In this document: positions 1 through 8,864 of the stretch, one piece after another
How the letters are laid out: every line of letters begins with the position of its first letter
Position numbering within the stretch: the first letter of the stretch is position 1
IMG/VR virus record: IMGVR_UViG_3300025853_000617
Location: 1 to 24,672 of that record
Origin: a virus
Length of the DNA stretch: 24,672 nucleotides
Direction: 5' to 3' (one strand)
Made by a program: the position numbers and the translations under genes
Notes under the pieces: model-generated
What the model was told of the DNA's origin: nothing
Databases searched by the model: none
Seen by the model: the letters and a program-made list of their open reading frames with translations, nothing else

Positions 1-355
1 TAATATACAGATATTCGTTTTTATTTACGTGCTCTGCTTCGCTTCCATTATATATAACTGTGCCTAGCCTATATAAATCTGTAGGCTCTACAAAATGATT
101 AGCAGAATATGTTGGCTGTGCTGTTTTTTCAAATATAGATATTTTTTCTTCAAGTATGTCAACCATATCTGAATACTCAGTGCTATTGCCTGGTAGTCTG
201 CTAAACTGATTTAAATCGTAAAAATATTGCTCAAATATTTCAAGTTGCACCTGTGAAGCTATTTTATTAAACTCATCTGGCGTCATGTAGCCTCTCTGTT
301 CTTTATTAAGTATTAAAAGAACTGTTCTATATACTGTATTTACGTTTATCGCCAT
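1..355 (-). CDS. Virion-associated structural protein, partial (C-terminus beyond window edge)
   Basis: The reading frame is open from ATG at 355 to the window edge, giving 118 codons of the N-terminus. It begins MAINVNTVYRTVLLILNKEQ, followed by RGYMTPDEFNKIASQVQLEIFE and YFYDLNQFSRLPGN. I remember this pattern (short helix, NKEQRGY-TP-EFN, then IFE-YFYDLNQ) as a conserved structural protein next to capsid genes in marine and crAss-like phages, possibly a head-tail connector or ring protein; that role is inferred. It is the last gene of the minus-strand head module, 59 nt after the preceding gene, and a small hairpin lies in that gap. Its leader has no Shine-Dalgarno sequence. The gene is clearly real; its function is uncertain. 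Confidence 0.8.
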   Translation of the reverse strand, partial: MAINVNTVYRTVLLILNKEQRGYMTPDEFNKIASQVQLEIFEQYFYDLNQFSRLPGNSTEYSDMVDILEEKISIFEKTAQPTYSANHFVEPTDLYRLGTVIYNGSEAEHVNKNEYLYI

Positions 356-371
356 ATCTATATTGTAATAA

Positions 372-398
372 GGAGCAGCAACATAACGCTACTGCTCC
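372..398 (-). terminator. Intergenic hairpin, possible weak terminator
   Basis: A perfect 7-bp inverted repeat (GGAGCAG and CTGCTCC) with a 13-nt loop lies between the 255-aa gene and the last gene of the block. On the minus strand it is followed by TTATTAC rather than a clean T-run, so it may attenuate or protect the transcript rather than end it. Confidence 0.35.
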
Positions 399-414
399 GT
401 ATTAATATTACGCG

Positions 415-1182
415 TTATGCAAACTTTTTTTCTATTGATTTATAAACTTCTACACCTTCGTCTGTTTGCAAGAAGGCTGCAAAAGCTGAGTATGGGTTTT
501 CATCAAATGGGACTGTCATAAGTTTTTTATCATTTGAAGCCCATGAAAAAAATCTTTGGTCTTGTGAAAGTTTAATAATATTTGCTTCTTTTGCTTTAAT
601 TGCAAAATTGCGAAGCTGAACATTTTCGTCGTTTGCAAGTTCTAAAAATAATGCCGGATTTCTTTTAGCAAATAAAAGTAAATCTCTTTTTAATTCTTTT
701 GAACTCATACTCGATACTGAACTTCCTAACTCAACTCGAACAATAGCTTCCGCCATATCAACGTCCATAGACATTGCTGCATTTAATGCGTCAAGTTCAA
801 CCTCAATGTAATCAAGTTGGTCTTCTGCCTCAATAACAGAATCGTGTTCTGTATATCTTTTATTTAAAAAAGGATGATATAAAGAAAGAAGTTTTTGTAG
901 TGCTTGATTTTCTTTACCAACGTATAAATGCCCATTTTTAAACATAATATGACCTAATGTTGCTTCTCCGTTTTGTTCGTCTACAAAAGGTGAATTTTGA
1001 TTAGTCGCGTACCTTAATTCTCTTTGTTCATTTTTTTCAGGATCAAACCAAAGCATTGATCTGTGTCTTGAGTGCTTAGAAGGTATTGTATATGTTAATG
1101 GGGAAGCATTTATTAAGTAATAATGTCTATCTTTAATTTCCCATTTTGGTGTAGCTGTAGCTACTTTTTCTTTTTTTGCCAT
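415..1182 (-). CDS. Conserved hypothetical phage structural protein
   Basis: This 255-aa protein is not recognised as a named family. The N-terminal third is beta-rich, with SKHSRHRSMLWFDPEKNEQR, then ELRYATNQNSPFVDEQNGEA and GHIMFKNGHLYVGKENQALQ. The rest is charged and helical, with an acidic stretch at about 110-150 and a C-terminal segment rich in F, S and A. I recall similar proteins next to capsid genes in marine phage contigs. It follows the MCP and is separated from it by a strong terminator, so it is probably expressed at a lower level. Its place in the head module suggests a head or connector component, by inference only. The start ATG at 1182 is preceded by an A/T-only leader. Confidence 0.75.
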   Translation of the reverse strand: MAKKEKVATATPKWEIKDRHYYLINASPLTYTIPSKHSRHRSMLWFDPEKNEQRELRYATNQNSPFVDEQNGEATLGHIMFKNGHLYVGKENQALQKLLSLYHPFLNKRYTEHDSVIEAEDQLDYIEVELDALNAAMSMDVDMAEAIVRVELGSSVSSMSSKELKRDLLLFAKRNPALFLELANDENVQLRNFAIKAKEANIIKLSQDQRFFSWASNDKKLMTVPFDENPYSAFAAFLQTDEGVEVYKSIEKKFA

Positions 1183-1199
1183 GATATAATATAATAAAA

Positions 1200-1249
1200 G
1201 TTTTAATAAAAATAAAAACTACCCCCGTAATTAAACGAGGGTAATTTTT
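1200..1249 (-). terminator. Strong intrinsic terminator after the major capsid gene
   Basis: Read on the minus strand, a 14-bp stem runs from AAAAATTACCCTCG to CGGGGGTAGTTTTT (two G-T wobbles). It closes on an 8-nt A/T loop and is followed by a long T-rich tract. Arms are 1236-1249 and 1214-1227. It starts about 14 nt after the MCP stop codon. Because the outer arms are A5/T5, it could also stop plus-strand transcription. Confidence 0.85.
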
Positions 1250-1262
1250 AAAAGGATAATGC

Positions 1263-2714
1263 TTATTTCTTCAATAATACGAAGTTGTTAGCACCTTGAA
1301 CACACAAACATCTTTCTGACAAGAAGTGTACATTCATAGCGTCTTCGCTTGAAGTAAATGCTCCACCTACTGAACCAGTAATCCAAGTTTTAAGTCTTCG
1401 ATCATCAGCTTCAGACGCACGATAACGTACGTGAAGGAATGGTCGTCGAATATTAGTACCAAGGATTTGGTCATATACAGTAGAAGTACCAGCTGGAATA
1501 AGAACTCCATCAATTGAATCTTCGCCTGCAACATTAAAGCTGCTGTCAAATCCACGAGTTGAAGCGTCATTCAAATATTTCCAGTCAGTCTTATAGAAAT
1601 CATAAGAACCTCTGCGGAAACCAGTGAATCCAAGATTCAAAGCCATTTCTTCAGAGTTTTCAAATAGTCCATAAGCAGTACCTCCTTGAGCGCCTGAAGA
1701 AAGACCCGCAAGCATATCATCAAAGGCTAGATTAGTGGTGCGATCTAAGAAAAGCATGTTTTCTTCAATAGCGCCTTGCCCGTCTAGATTTTTAAGAATT
1801 TCATCAAAAGAATCTAGAGTTGCTGGGAAAGCAGAATAAACGTTTCCGCGGCTAGTAAGAGCGGCAAAAAGTCCTTCAGTTCCTTTAGCGCCTTGCTTAT
1901 AAGCAGAAATAGAACCTGTAGTATCAGTATCTGAATCAGATTTTTCAGCTTCAACCATAGTCATTTCTAAGTAATCTTGATAACGAAGTCTTGTTTCAGA
2001 TTCAGCTTTTAGATACCATAGATATCCGGATGTTCCGTCTTCTGTAGCAACTTCAACCCATCCAATCTGAGCAGTGTCAGAACCATTAATACCATAGTGG
2101 TCTTTAATGATAATTGGTGAGTTATTAAACTGAGTAAATTCAGGCTCTACAGAACCTTCCATTCCAGAAGTTCCTTTTCCAAATTCAGAACCAAATACAA
2201 ATACCTTTAAAGCATCTGCGCTAACAAGAGCGGCTGGCCAAGCTGCAGCACCAAATGGGTGAGCTTCAACAGTTGTTCCTGTAACTGCACTTACATAAGC
2301 TTTTGACTCAGTACCCGTATCAGGGTCAAGAACTACAATCAATGCATTCTTACGAATTGCGTGATGTTTTCCAGTACCCCCAACGATACTACTACCGCCT
2401 GTCTTATTGTCTCCAATAGTCACAGTAGCGTCATCAGCAGCTGCAATTGTACATGCGTTATACGAAATATGTAGACGATTTTGTTCAGACCAAATTACTT
2501 GATCAGAAGTCATCGGCATCTCAGCGCCTACCATTTGAAGAAACCCAGAAAGCGTACGATTACCATATCGCTCTACTTCAGCTTCATAAATCTCAGGTAG
2601 ATATTGTTGAGAAAAGTCATTACCAGCACCACTTGTAAAATCAAGATAGTTAGAGGTACCGGTTTGTTTTTGGGCCGTTGGGATCAACGAACCAAACAAA
2701 GGTGATAATGCCAT
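1263..2714 (-). CDS. Major capsid protein
   Basis: This 483-aa protein forms the icosahedral shell. It is identified by its N-terminal pattern (MALSPLFGSLIPTA, then QQYLPEIYEAEVERYGNRTL and MVGAEMPMTSDQVIWSEQNR), which I recall from major capsid proteins of marine Bacteroidota phages, and by its position directly downstream of portal and scaffold genes. Length and mixed alpha/beta composition fit an HK97-type fold, but that fold is inferred. The C-terminus ends in hydrophobic FVLLKK. There is no obvious delta domain, and scaffolding is supplied by the separate upstream gene. The leader is purely A/T-rich with no Shine-Dalgarno. A strong terminator follows, as expected for a highly expressed gene. 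Confidence 0.88.
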   Translation of the reverse strand: MALSPLFGSLIPTAQKQTGTSNYLDFTSGAGNDFSQQYLPEIYEAEVERYGNRTLSGFLQMVGAEMPMTSDQVIWSEQNRLHISYNACTIAAADDATVTIGDNKTGGSSIVGGTGKHHAIRKNALIVVLDPDTGTESKAYVSAVTGTTVEAHPFGAAAWPAALVSADALKVFVFGSEFGKGTSGMEGSVEPEFTQFNNSPIIIKDHYGINGSDTAQIGWVEVATEDGTSGYLWYLKAESETRLRYQDYLEMTMVEAEKSDSDTDTTGSISAYKQGAKGTEGLFAALTSRGNVYSAFPATLDSFDEILKNLDGQGAIEENMLFLDRTTNLAFDDMLAGLSSGAQGGTAYGLFENSEEMALNLGFTGFRRGSYDFYKTDWKYLNDASTRGFDSSFNVAGEDSIDGVLIPAGTSTVYDQILGTNIRRPFLHVRYRASEADDRRLKTWITGSVGGAFTSSEDAMNVHFLSERCLCVQGANNFVLLKK

Positions 2715-2733
2715 TTTGTTTTAATTTTAAGTT

Positions 2734-3942
2734 TTAACGTTTTGTTTTAATTTTAAGTCTTGAAGAATCAGCCCCGCTAACAGACTTAACTCTTAAACCA
2801 TTAATAAAAACATCACCGCTTTGCGTTTGCCGTGGCTCACTGCTAATGTTTTTAGATTTAGCTGTTAACTCACGAACTGCATCCGCTCGGCCCTGCTCAT
2901 AAAAATGATTTATTACTTTGTCAGGGTTGTTAGCTACATATAAAGCTTTATGATATCCACTTAAATCTGACACTTCACCTTTGTCATTCAAGAACTTCTT
3001 GATAAAGTTACTTATATCTGATTGTTGATTTGCAACTGAAGAATTATCCTTTACTCCGTATCTAAACTTTTTTTCGCCGAGGCTAAAATCAAAACCTTTG
3101 AAATCGTCGTTGAAATAAGTTTTTGTACGATTTTGAAAACTTTCAGTTCGCTGCTTTATAGTTTGCTGCTCTTCATTGTATCGATTGAAAAATTCAACTG
3201 CTTTTTGTTGTTCCTGAGTTACGCCGGGTCTCAACTTGATTTCGTCGTAATATTTATCTTTCAGTCCCTCCAAAAAACCTTTGGCTTTTGCAACTTCTTC
3301 TTTATACGCAATTTTTTTCTTACGTATATCTTTTTCATCATCTACGTCTTCATCCCATGTAAAATCTTCCAAAAGAATACTTACATCTTCAGAATCTAGA
3401 TGAGGTTTGCTTTGGCGGTAATATTCCCGCAAAAGTGTATTGTTATCTACATTAGAATAATCTGCGTTTAATCTTACATAATCCTCTAATGTTCCGCCAG
3501 TCTCACTCATAAAGTCTACAACTTTTTGAATGTTTTCTGGTAATGGTTCTGTAGTATCTTGTGATTGCTGCACGGCATCCTCAACTTGCTCTTGCAAAGT
3601 TTCAGTCTGCTCTTGAACCTCTTTTTCTGTTATTTCTTGTATTACAGATACCTCTTCTACTTCTTCTTCGGTGGCCCGTACTTCTTCAACCACTTCTTCG
3701 CTGCTTGGCGAGTCTTCGGATTTTTCGACAGGAGCATTGCTCTCATCTGTTGTACTGACTTGAACGGCATCTTCTTGTTCTTTTTTTTCGGTAAGATCTA
3801 CCTTAATGGTATCACCTGTTTCTTGAGTTTCTTCCGCTTTTTCTGATAAATCTACTTTAATAGTTTTAGGTGCTTCAGAAAGCTTTTTCATTTTTCGAGG
3901 TTTAACTTTAAATTCCCCCTCTTGTGCAATTGTTTCTGCCAT
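2734..3942 (-). CDS. Scaffold-like (prohead core) protein
   Basis: This 402-aa protein lies between portal and major capsid genes, the usual place for a scaffold. Residues about 27-140 are extremely acidic and low in complexity (runs of E, Q, V, D and T), predicted disordered or coiled-coil. The middle region is charged and helical. The last 18 residues are basic (SSRLKIKTKR), like the capsid-binding tails of known scaffolds. Near the N-terminus a short module is repeated: TIKVDLSEK at 27-35 and TIKVDLTEK at 45-53. There is no protease signature, so any removal of the scaffold would need another protein. The role is inferred from position and composition. Confidence 0.72.
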   Translation of the reverse strand: MAETIAQEGEFKVKPRKMKKLSEAPKTIKVDLSEKAEETQETGDTIKVDLTEKKEQEDAVQVSTTDESNAPVEKSEDSPSSEEVVEEVRATEEEVEEVSVIQEITEKEVQEQTETLQEQVEDAVQQSQDTTEPLPENIQKVVDFMSETGGTLEDYVRLNADYSNVDNNTLLREYYRQSKPHLDSEDVSILLEDFTWDEDVDDEKDIRKKKIAYKEEVAKAKGFLEGLKDKYYDEIKLRPGVTQEQQKAVEFFNRYNEEQQTIKQRTESFQNRTKTYFNDDFKGFDFSLGEKKFRYGVKDNSSVANQQSDISNFIKKFLNDKGEVSDLSGYHKALYVANNPDKVINHFYEQGRADAVRELTAKSKNISSEPRQTQSGDVFINGLRVKSVSGADSSRLKIKTKR

Positions 3943-3969
3943 GATAAAATATTATAAAATTAATAAAAA

Positions 3970-6375
3970 TTACTTAGGGTCAAATTGGCCTAAGTCAAAA
4001 CCACCTAACACATCAAATCCAGCTGATTCAAAGTTTTTTGGCAGTGTATCGTTTTTACGCTGATCAATTAATTCTGATTGCTGCGTTGCTTGTATTTTAG
4101 TTCTATCGTCTTTGCGATCTTCCTTATAAGCGTCTTTTTGTTTTAAAACTTCAGCTTGCGCTTCTGCTAATTGCTTATTAAATTGGAATTCAAGTTCCAT
4201 TAAACGCATTTTAATCTCAGCCTCTCTTTCGAGCTTTTGTATTTCAAATTGTGATTTACCTTGCTCTAGCTGTAATTTACTTTCAGTAAGTGCTTGTTGC
4301 TTTTGTAGCTCCGCGAGTGCTGCAGCTTCTGAAGCTTGGGCGTTTGCTTGGCCCTGCGCTTGTATATTTTGCTGCTGAGCCGCTTGATCTGCCTCCTGTT
4401 TCTTTTGACGTTTTATTCGCAAATATTTATTTGCTAAATCAATATTATTTATATTTCGTATTTCAATAGCATCGTCTAAATAAATAGACCCGGATTGTAA
4501 GGCCGCCTGTATGTTAGTTTCTAAAGATTGCTTTTCTTCGACGTCAGGCTCTAATTGTAAATAAATACCAAAATCATGCATATGAAAATTAGACACCTCT
4601 TTTAAAGTTGCTACATTAAAATCGTTTATACTTCTTTCTAAACTTTCTTCTGTTAACGCAAATTCAAATATATCTTTTGCTTTTAATGAAATATTTTCGC
4701 AAAGTCTAAGCGTAATATATGAAGCTGCTTGCAATATATGCCGCGTTGCTGTATTGCTGTTTGCTGCTGCAATTTTTTGTAAGCCTACTAACGCATTTTT
4801 ATCAGGAGTACTCCCGTCTCTTGCCTCGTTTAGTCCGGTTACATCTCTTATCATTTGAAGATAATAATTATATGTACTAATAAGAGAAGCTATTTTGCCT
4901 TGACCAGAAGACGTTTGTAATTCTTGGATTGGAACTTTACCAGGATTCATATCACCGTCTTGCGTAAACGATCTACCTACTATGCTCCCCGTTTGAAAAT
5001 ACATATTAAGTGCCTCTGCAGGATTGTAATTAGTGCCATTGCCAAGATCTACTTCTGCCAAGCCATCAACATCTACATACACGCCGTCTGGTACCATACG
5101 AGACATTACTTGCTGCAACTTTAAATGAGTAAGCTGAATCATATCAGCAAATCCTGTTATACGACTCACTAGTGATTCTATTTTACCTTTATACATTCTT
5201 GGAGCAACTAAAGTATAATTCATTTCAACTTTAGGAGAATCAGCAAATGGTCTTGTCATATTTTCTGACATTTTCCAAGAAAGCATTTTTTCATGCCCTA
5301 ATATTTTTGCTCCCGAATATAAAACTTCAATTACTCTTTCAACTCTTTCAAAGTTATCGTTTGTTGGTGGATTAAAAGTGTCTGGTTTTTCTAAAGCTTT
5401 TTGTAAACCTTGCTCAGTTTCTTTTATTTTAAATACTTGTTTTTCAAAAGTTTTATATTCAAAAAACATAACACTAATTGTGTTATTGTCATTTTGCCCA
5501 TAATAATTTCTTATATAATCATTATTGCCTGGGTATTTTTGTATTTGTTCTAAATCTTGAGGGGTAAGATACGGAAAAAGTTTTGCAATTTCACTTAATG
5601 AAATTTGCTTAACCTCCCCTACGTAATATAAATCGTCGAAATTAGGGTCTTCCGTATAAGAATAAACTAAATTTGCAGGATCAACATACTTAACACGCAA
5701 ACCATTTGATTTATTGTATTCTGTTTTAGCAGCTCCAATTCCACATACAACTAAATCATAAATAACTCTTTTTCTAACTTCATCATATTTGTTTTTATCT
5801 AAAGAATTATTTATAAGCTCTTCTAAAGCTATTTCAATAGCTTCTTTGTAATTAAGCTGCATATAGACTTCAAACTCATCTAAATCTTTTGGTAATTTTT
5901 CAGGTTCAGGGACAGAAAAGAAATTAATACCAGTTTCTTGTGTTAATTGAGAAAGAGCATTCCTATTAAACATATCCGCCATAACAACTTCGGCATATTT
6001 TGTTTTTTTCTTTTTTGCTATAGGATCTTGCGCAGAAGCTTTTATTTCGTAATTACGCTGAGACATTCCATTAACTACAATATCTACAAATTTTGGTATA
6101 ACGGGAACCGGCTTCCAATCTAAATTTAAATAAGATAAATCACCATTAATAGATAATTCATCTTTATATTTTTGTATAGACTGTTCGCCTCTAGCATAGA
6201 GCCTTCTTCTATGATACTCTTGAAAATTAGAAGTAAAACGGTCGCCGCCACGGTTATTTCTAAACCACTCGTTTTCAATAGCTCTCGCTACTTGCAAGCC
6301 ATATTCTAACGTTTGCTTTTCCTCATTAGGTACCACCTGATCGGGAAACGAGCTTTTATAATTAGTATTAACCAT
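3970..6375 (-). CDS. Portal protein
   Basis: This 801-aa protein is the dodecameric DNA gateway at one capsid vertex. Supporting signals are YHRRRLYARGEQSIQKYKDE (about 54-73), DLSYLNLDWKPVPVIPKFVD (about 79-98), VNGMSQRNYEI after it, and YDLVVCGIGAAKTEY with YVDPANLVYSYTEDPNFDD further on, which together are typical of large portals of podovirus-like and crAss-like phages. The C-terminal roughly 150 residues are a Q/A/E-rich coiled coil, as expected for a long barrel extending into the head. It starts immediately after the TerL stop codon with no spacer, implying coupled translation. It is longer than siphoviral portals (about 400-550 aa). Confidence 0.9.
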   Translation of the reverse strand: MVNTNYKSSFPDQVVPNEEKQTLEYGLQVARAIENEWFRNNRGGDRFTSNFQEYHRRRLYARGEQSIQKYKDELSINGDLSYLNLDWKPVPVIPKFVDIVVNGMSQRNYEIKASAQDPIAKKKKTKYAEVVMADMFNRNALSQLTQETGINFFSVPEPEKLPKDLDEFEVYMQLNYKEAIEIALEELINNSLDKNKYDEVRKRVIYDLVVCGIGAAKTEYNKSNGLRVKYVDPANLVYSYTEDPNFDDLYYVGEVKQISLSEIAKLFPYLTPQDLEQIQKYPGNNDYIRNYYGQNDNNTISVMFFEYKTFEKQVFKIKETEQGLQKALEKPDTFNPPTNDNFERVERVIEVLYSGAKILGHEKMLSWKMSENMTRPFADSPKVEMNYTLVAPRMYKGKIESLVSRITGFADMIQLTHLKLQQVMSRMVPDGVYVDVDGLAEVDLGNGTNYNPAEALNMYFQTGSIVGRSFTQDGDMNPGKVPIQELQTSSGQGKIASLISTYNYYLQMIRDVTGLNEARDGSTPDKNALVGLQKIAAANSNTATRHILQAASYITLRLCENISLKAKDIFEFALTEESLERSINDFNVATLKEVSNFHMHDFGIYLQLEPDVEEKQSLETNIQAALQSGSIYLDDAIEIRNINNIDLANKYLRIKRQKKQEADQAAQQQNIQAQGQANAQASEAAALAELQKQQALTESKLQLEQGKSQFEIQKLEREAEIKMRLMELEFQFNKQLAEAQAEVLKQKDAYKEDRKDDRTKIQATQQSELIDQRKNDTLPKNFESAGFDVLGGFDLGQFDPK

Positions 6376-8592
6376 TTATTTTATTATTTTTGAACTATAT
6401 CCTTTGTTGTTATATTTTTTAAAGCCAAGCGGAACAGACTTTAAAACTCTTTCCGCAGACGGCCTATACCTGTTTTTATTGCAAGCCATAATAGCTAAAC
6501 CAGAGCTAATTGTTGCATCAAATTTAGTTCTATTATTTATATTAAATCCAGCCCAGTCTTCTAATGTTTTTTGAAAATATATATCGCCATATATACCTTC
6601 TGTAACTTGACCTACATAATTTTCTATATAACTTTCAATTGCAGCAGCGTGAGCTTGCTTAATATCTTCAGACGAGTTTGGTATACCGCCTATATCTTTT
6701 TCTGTAACAGAAAGCTTATTCCAAAGCTTATCTGGTCGGTTCATTGAAAAACCTCTATAACCTCTTCGTTTTAAATAATACAATAATCGAGGTTTATTAT
6801 TTTCTGCAAGTATAGGCATTCCATAAAATACTAATGCCATAAGTACATCTTCAAAAAATATTTCAGCTGTTTGTGGGCGAGCAATATATTCTAAAAAAAA
6901 CATATTAGGTGGTGCGTCTTCCATGCTAAACTTTGTTAACCCATGCAAAGACCCTTTAGAACCTCTTTTGTCAACTGTACCTGATATATCATATGAGTCA
7001 CATCCAAATGCGCCAACGTGCTCGTTGCCTGGGTATTTAACACCATTCTTTACTATTACACGATTTTGTAAATTTTTAGGAGGCACCCAAGATATTTTAA
7101 ATCTTCCATTCGTGTTTGGCGCAAATATTACATTGCTATCCTGCTGCCCATTCTCCCATTGAAAATTACCTTGTGTAACCTGCATTCCGTTTTGAACTTC
7201 TTCGTTGTAATCTATTTGTTCGTAAATCTTAGTTAGATTAAATAAAGACTCTTTTGCTTCATCTCTAAAAGCATGCTGCTCTGTACGCGGAAACTGTCGA
7301 TAGTATTCATTTAAACTGTCTTGATCGTTTTTAAGTCCATCAACCTCGTTTTGCCAATGTTCTATAACGCCTTGGTCAATAACTTCTCCATACGGTCCTT
7401 CAACTTGTTCTTGCGGTGTATCAAAGACAGGGTTTCCATAAGAATCAATGAACCCTTCGTAGTTCCATTCCATAGGTATGAACAAAGAATATAATCCCGA
7501 GCTAGTCTGTCCATTGCGGTTTCGTTTAGTAACGTCTGAATCTTCGTATAGTTTTTTGAAATTTGCTCCACCTTTATCTAATGCGTTTGAGGTCGAGCCC
7601 ATCATACACTTACCTACGATTCTAGAACCTAATCTAAGCGTTGTTTTTGTAACTCGCCAGTTGTTTAATATATTATCTGGTCTTTCCCACTTGCCACTTT
7701 CATCGTGAGCTAATAGTTTTAGTTTCTCCCCATCGTACGAGTTATCACCCGTGTTTTTCCAGTCGATTGTTGTGTCGAGCCCTTCGAGCTCCTCCGGCCC
7801 TTGGCCCTGATCAAGTTTTCTTCGCGTAAGTTTTGACGCTGGTACTCTGTATGCCAATTCTGTTTTTGGTCGGTCCATCCCGTCTTGTATTGGTTTAAAG
7901 AAAAACGGATAGTTGACGGATATTGGTACAACTTTATCTGTGAACATTTTTTTAGCATCGGCTCCAGATTTGGACAATATCCCAAACCGTGAATCGGAAG
8001 ATATTGTCGCTTGATTAACCAGTTCTCCTGATGCCATGAAAGAAAAACCAGAGCGTCTGTTTTTGAGATAGCACATTCCATAACTGCGTGAATCGGCTTT
8101 GCATGCTTCCCAGAAAATAAAAAATAATCTGTTTGACTCCCTAAAGTCTGCTGCCCCCACGTCAATTTTAGACCACTGCAGGTACATGTAATGAGAGCCA
8201 GTAATATAAGTAGGATTACCCTTGTTAACGAACGAAAAGCCTTCATCACGGCGTTTAAACTCTTCGTCAATATAATCATAATATTTTTCTTTAAAGTATT
8301 CAGGCATTTGATTCCACTCAAATACACTTTTTATTTTTTCAAGTTCTTTAGGGTAATCTATTTGACTCCAAGTATCTTTTTTAAATTTATATGAGTCAGA
8401 TATTTTCGGCAAAGCTATTTTAAGATTTTGTATGCTATACACATCTCCAATCTCGCCGGTTTTACTTATCACTACAACATCACTTTCTTTGTCGTAACCG
8501 TATTTCCATTGCTTATACCTATTCTTCTTATTAAGAACTTTCTTGCTTATATAATCAGGCAGAACTTCAAATAATGTCTGCGTATAATTCAT
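6376..8592 (-). CDS. terL: Terminase large subunit (packaging ATPase and nuclease)
   Basis: This 738-aa protein is the DNA-packaging motor. The ATPase half has a deviant Walker A, LKNRRSGFSF at 176-185, a Walker B with catalytic acid LKLLAHDESG at 291-300 (D297, E298), and a coupling motif MGSTSN at 331-336. The RNase H-like nuclease half shows candidate metal ligands D532 in GCDSYD, E597 in ILAENNKPR and D692 in KFDATISSGLA. An N-terminal extension of about 120 residues precedes NPTYITGSHYMYLQW. The length is above the usual 450-600 aa and fits podovirus-like or crAss-like terminases. It overlaps the upstream small gene by 4 nt and abuts the portal gene. The assignment is firm from motifs and context. 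Confidence 0.92.
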   Translation of the reverse strand: MNYTQTLFEVLPDYISKKVLNKKNRYKQWKYGYDKESDVVVISKTGEIGDVYSIQNLKIALPKISDSYKFKKDTWSQIDYPKELEKIKSVFEWNQMPEYFKEKYYDYIDEEFKRRDEGFSFVNKGNPTYITGSHYMYLQWSKIDVGAADFRESNRLFFIFWEACKADSRSYGMCYLKNRRSGFSFMASGELVNQATISSDSRFGILSKSGADAKKMFTDKVVPISVNYPFFFKPIQDGMDRPKTELAYRVPASKLTRRKLDQGQGPEELEGLDTTIDWKNTGDNSYDGEKLKLLAHDESGKWERPDNILNNWRVTKTTLRLGSRIVGKCMMGSTSNALDKGGANFKKLYEDSDVTKRNRNGQTSSGLYSLFIPMEWNYEGFIDSYGNPVFDTPQEQVEGPYGEVIDQGVIEHWQNEVDGLKNDQDSLNEYYRQFPRTEQHAFRDEAKESLFNLTKIYEQIDYNEEVQNGMQVTQGNFQWENGQQDSNVIFAPNTNGRFKISWVPPKNLQNRVIVKNGVKYPGNEHVGAFGCDSYDISGTVDKRGSKGSLHGLTKFSMEDAPPNMFFLEYIARPQTAEIFFEDVLMALVFYGMPILAENNKPRLLYYLKRRGYRGFSMNRPDKLWNKLSVTEKDIGGIPNSSEDIKQAHAAAIESYIENYVGQVTEGIYGDIYFQKTLEDWAGFNINNRTKFDATISSGLAIMACNKNRYRPSAERVLKSVPLGFKKYNNKGYSSKIIK

Positions 8593-8864
8593 TTTGATCT
8601 ACCTTCTGCAAAGCCTTTAAATGATTTAGCTTTAGCCGCTTGATTCTCGCCTTCTAATAATGATCTTTCCTCGTCTATGCGTGTTAGTATTTCAAACGCG
8701 TCAAAGATCGCTAACTTTTTAGTAGCAGCAGCGTTTTTAAGTCTATCCGCTGAAACATCATCTTCGGTATTTGTTATAATCTTTTCTTCAGCAACGCGAA
8801 TTAACTCATCAACCGCTTTTTGCCCAGCTCGGATTATATTCCTCTTCGTGTCCTTTACGTTCAT
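8589..8864 (-). CDS. Putative terminase small subunit
   Basis: This 91-aa, almost wholly helical and charged protein is encoded directly before terL, overlapping it by 4 nt. TerS proteins recognise phage DNA and recruit TerL. No helix-turn-helix can be recognised with confidence by eye, and 91 aa is short for the family, so the call rests on position, size and helical oligomer-like character. The only methionine is the first residue, which fixes the start at 8864 and forces a 56-nt out-of-frame overlap with the end of the tandem GroES-like gene. It could alternatively be a head-module accessory protein. Confidence 0.55.
   Translation of the reverse strand: MNVKDTKRNIIRAGQKAVDELIRVAEEKIITNTEDDVSADRLKNAAATKKLAIFDAFEILTRIDEERSLLEGENQAAKAKSFKGFAEGRSK

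Noticed and set aside
7719-8327. 202-codon minus-strand open frame inside terL
   Set aside because: It is a frame-shifted shadow of terL; the terL frame carries all conserved motifs over the same region.
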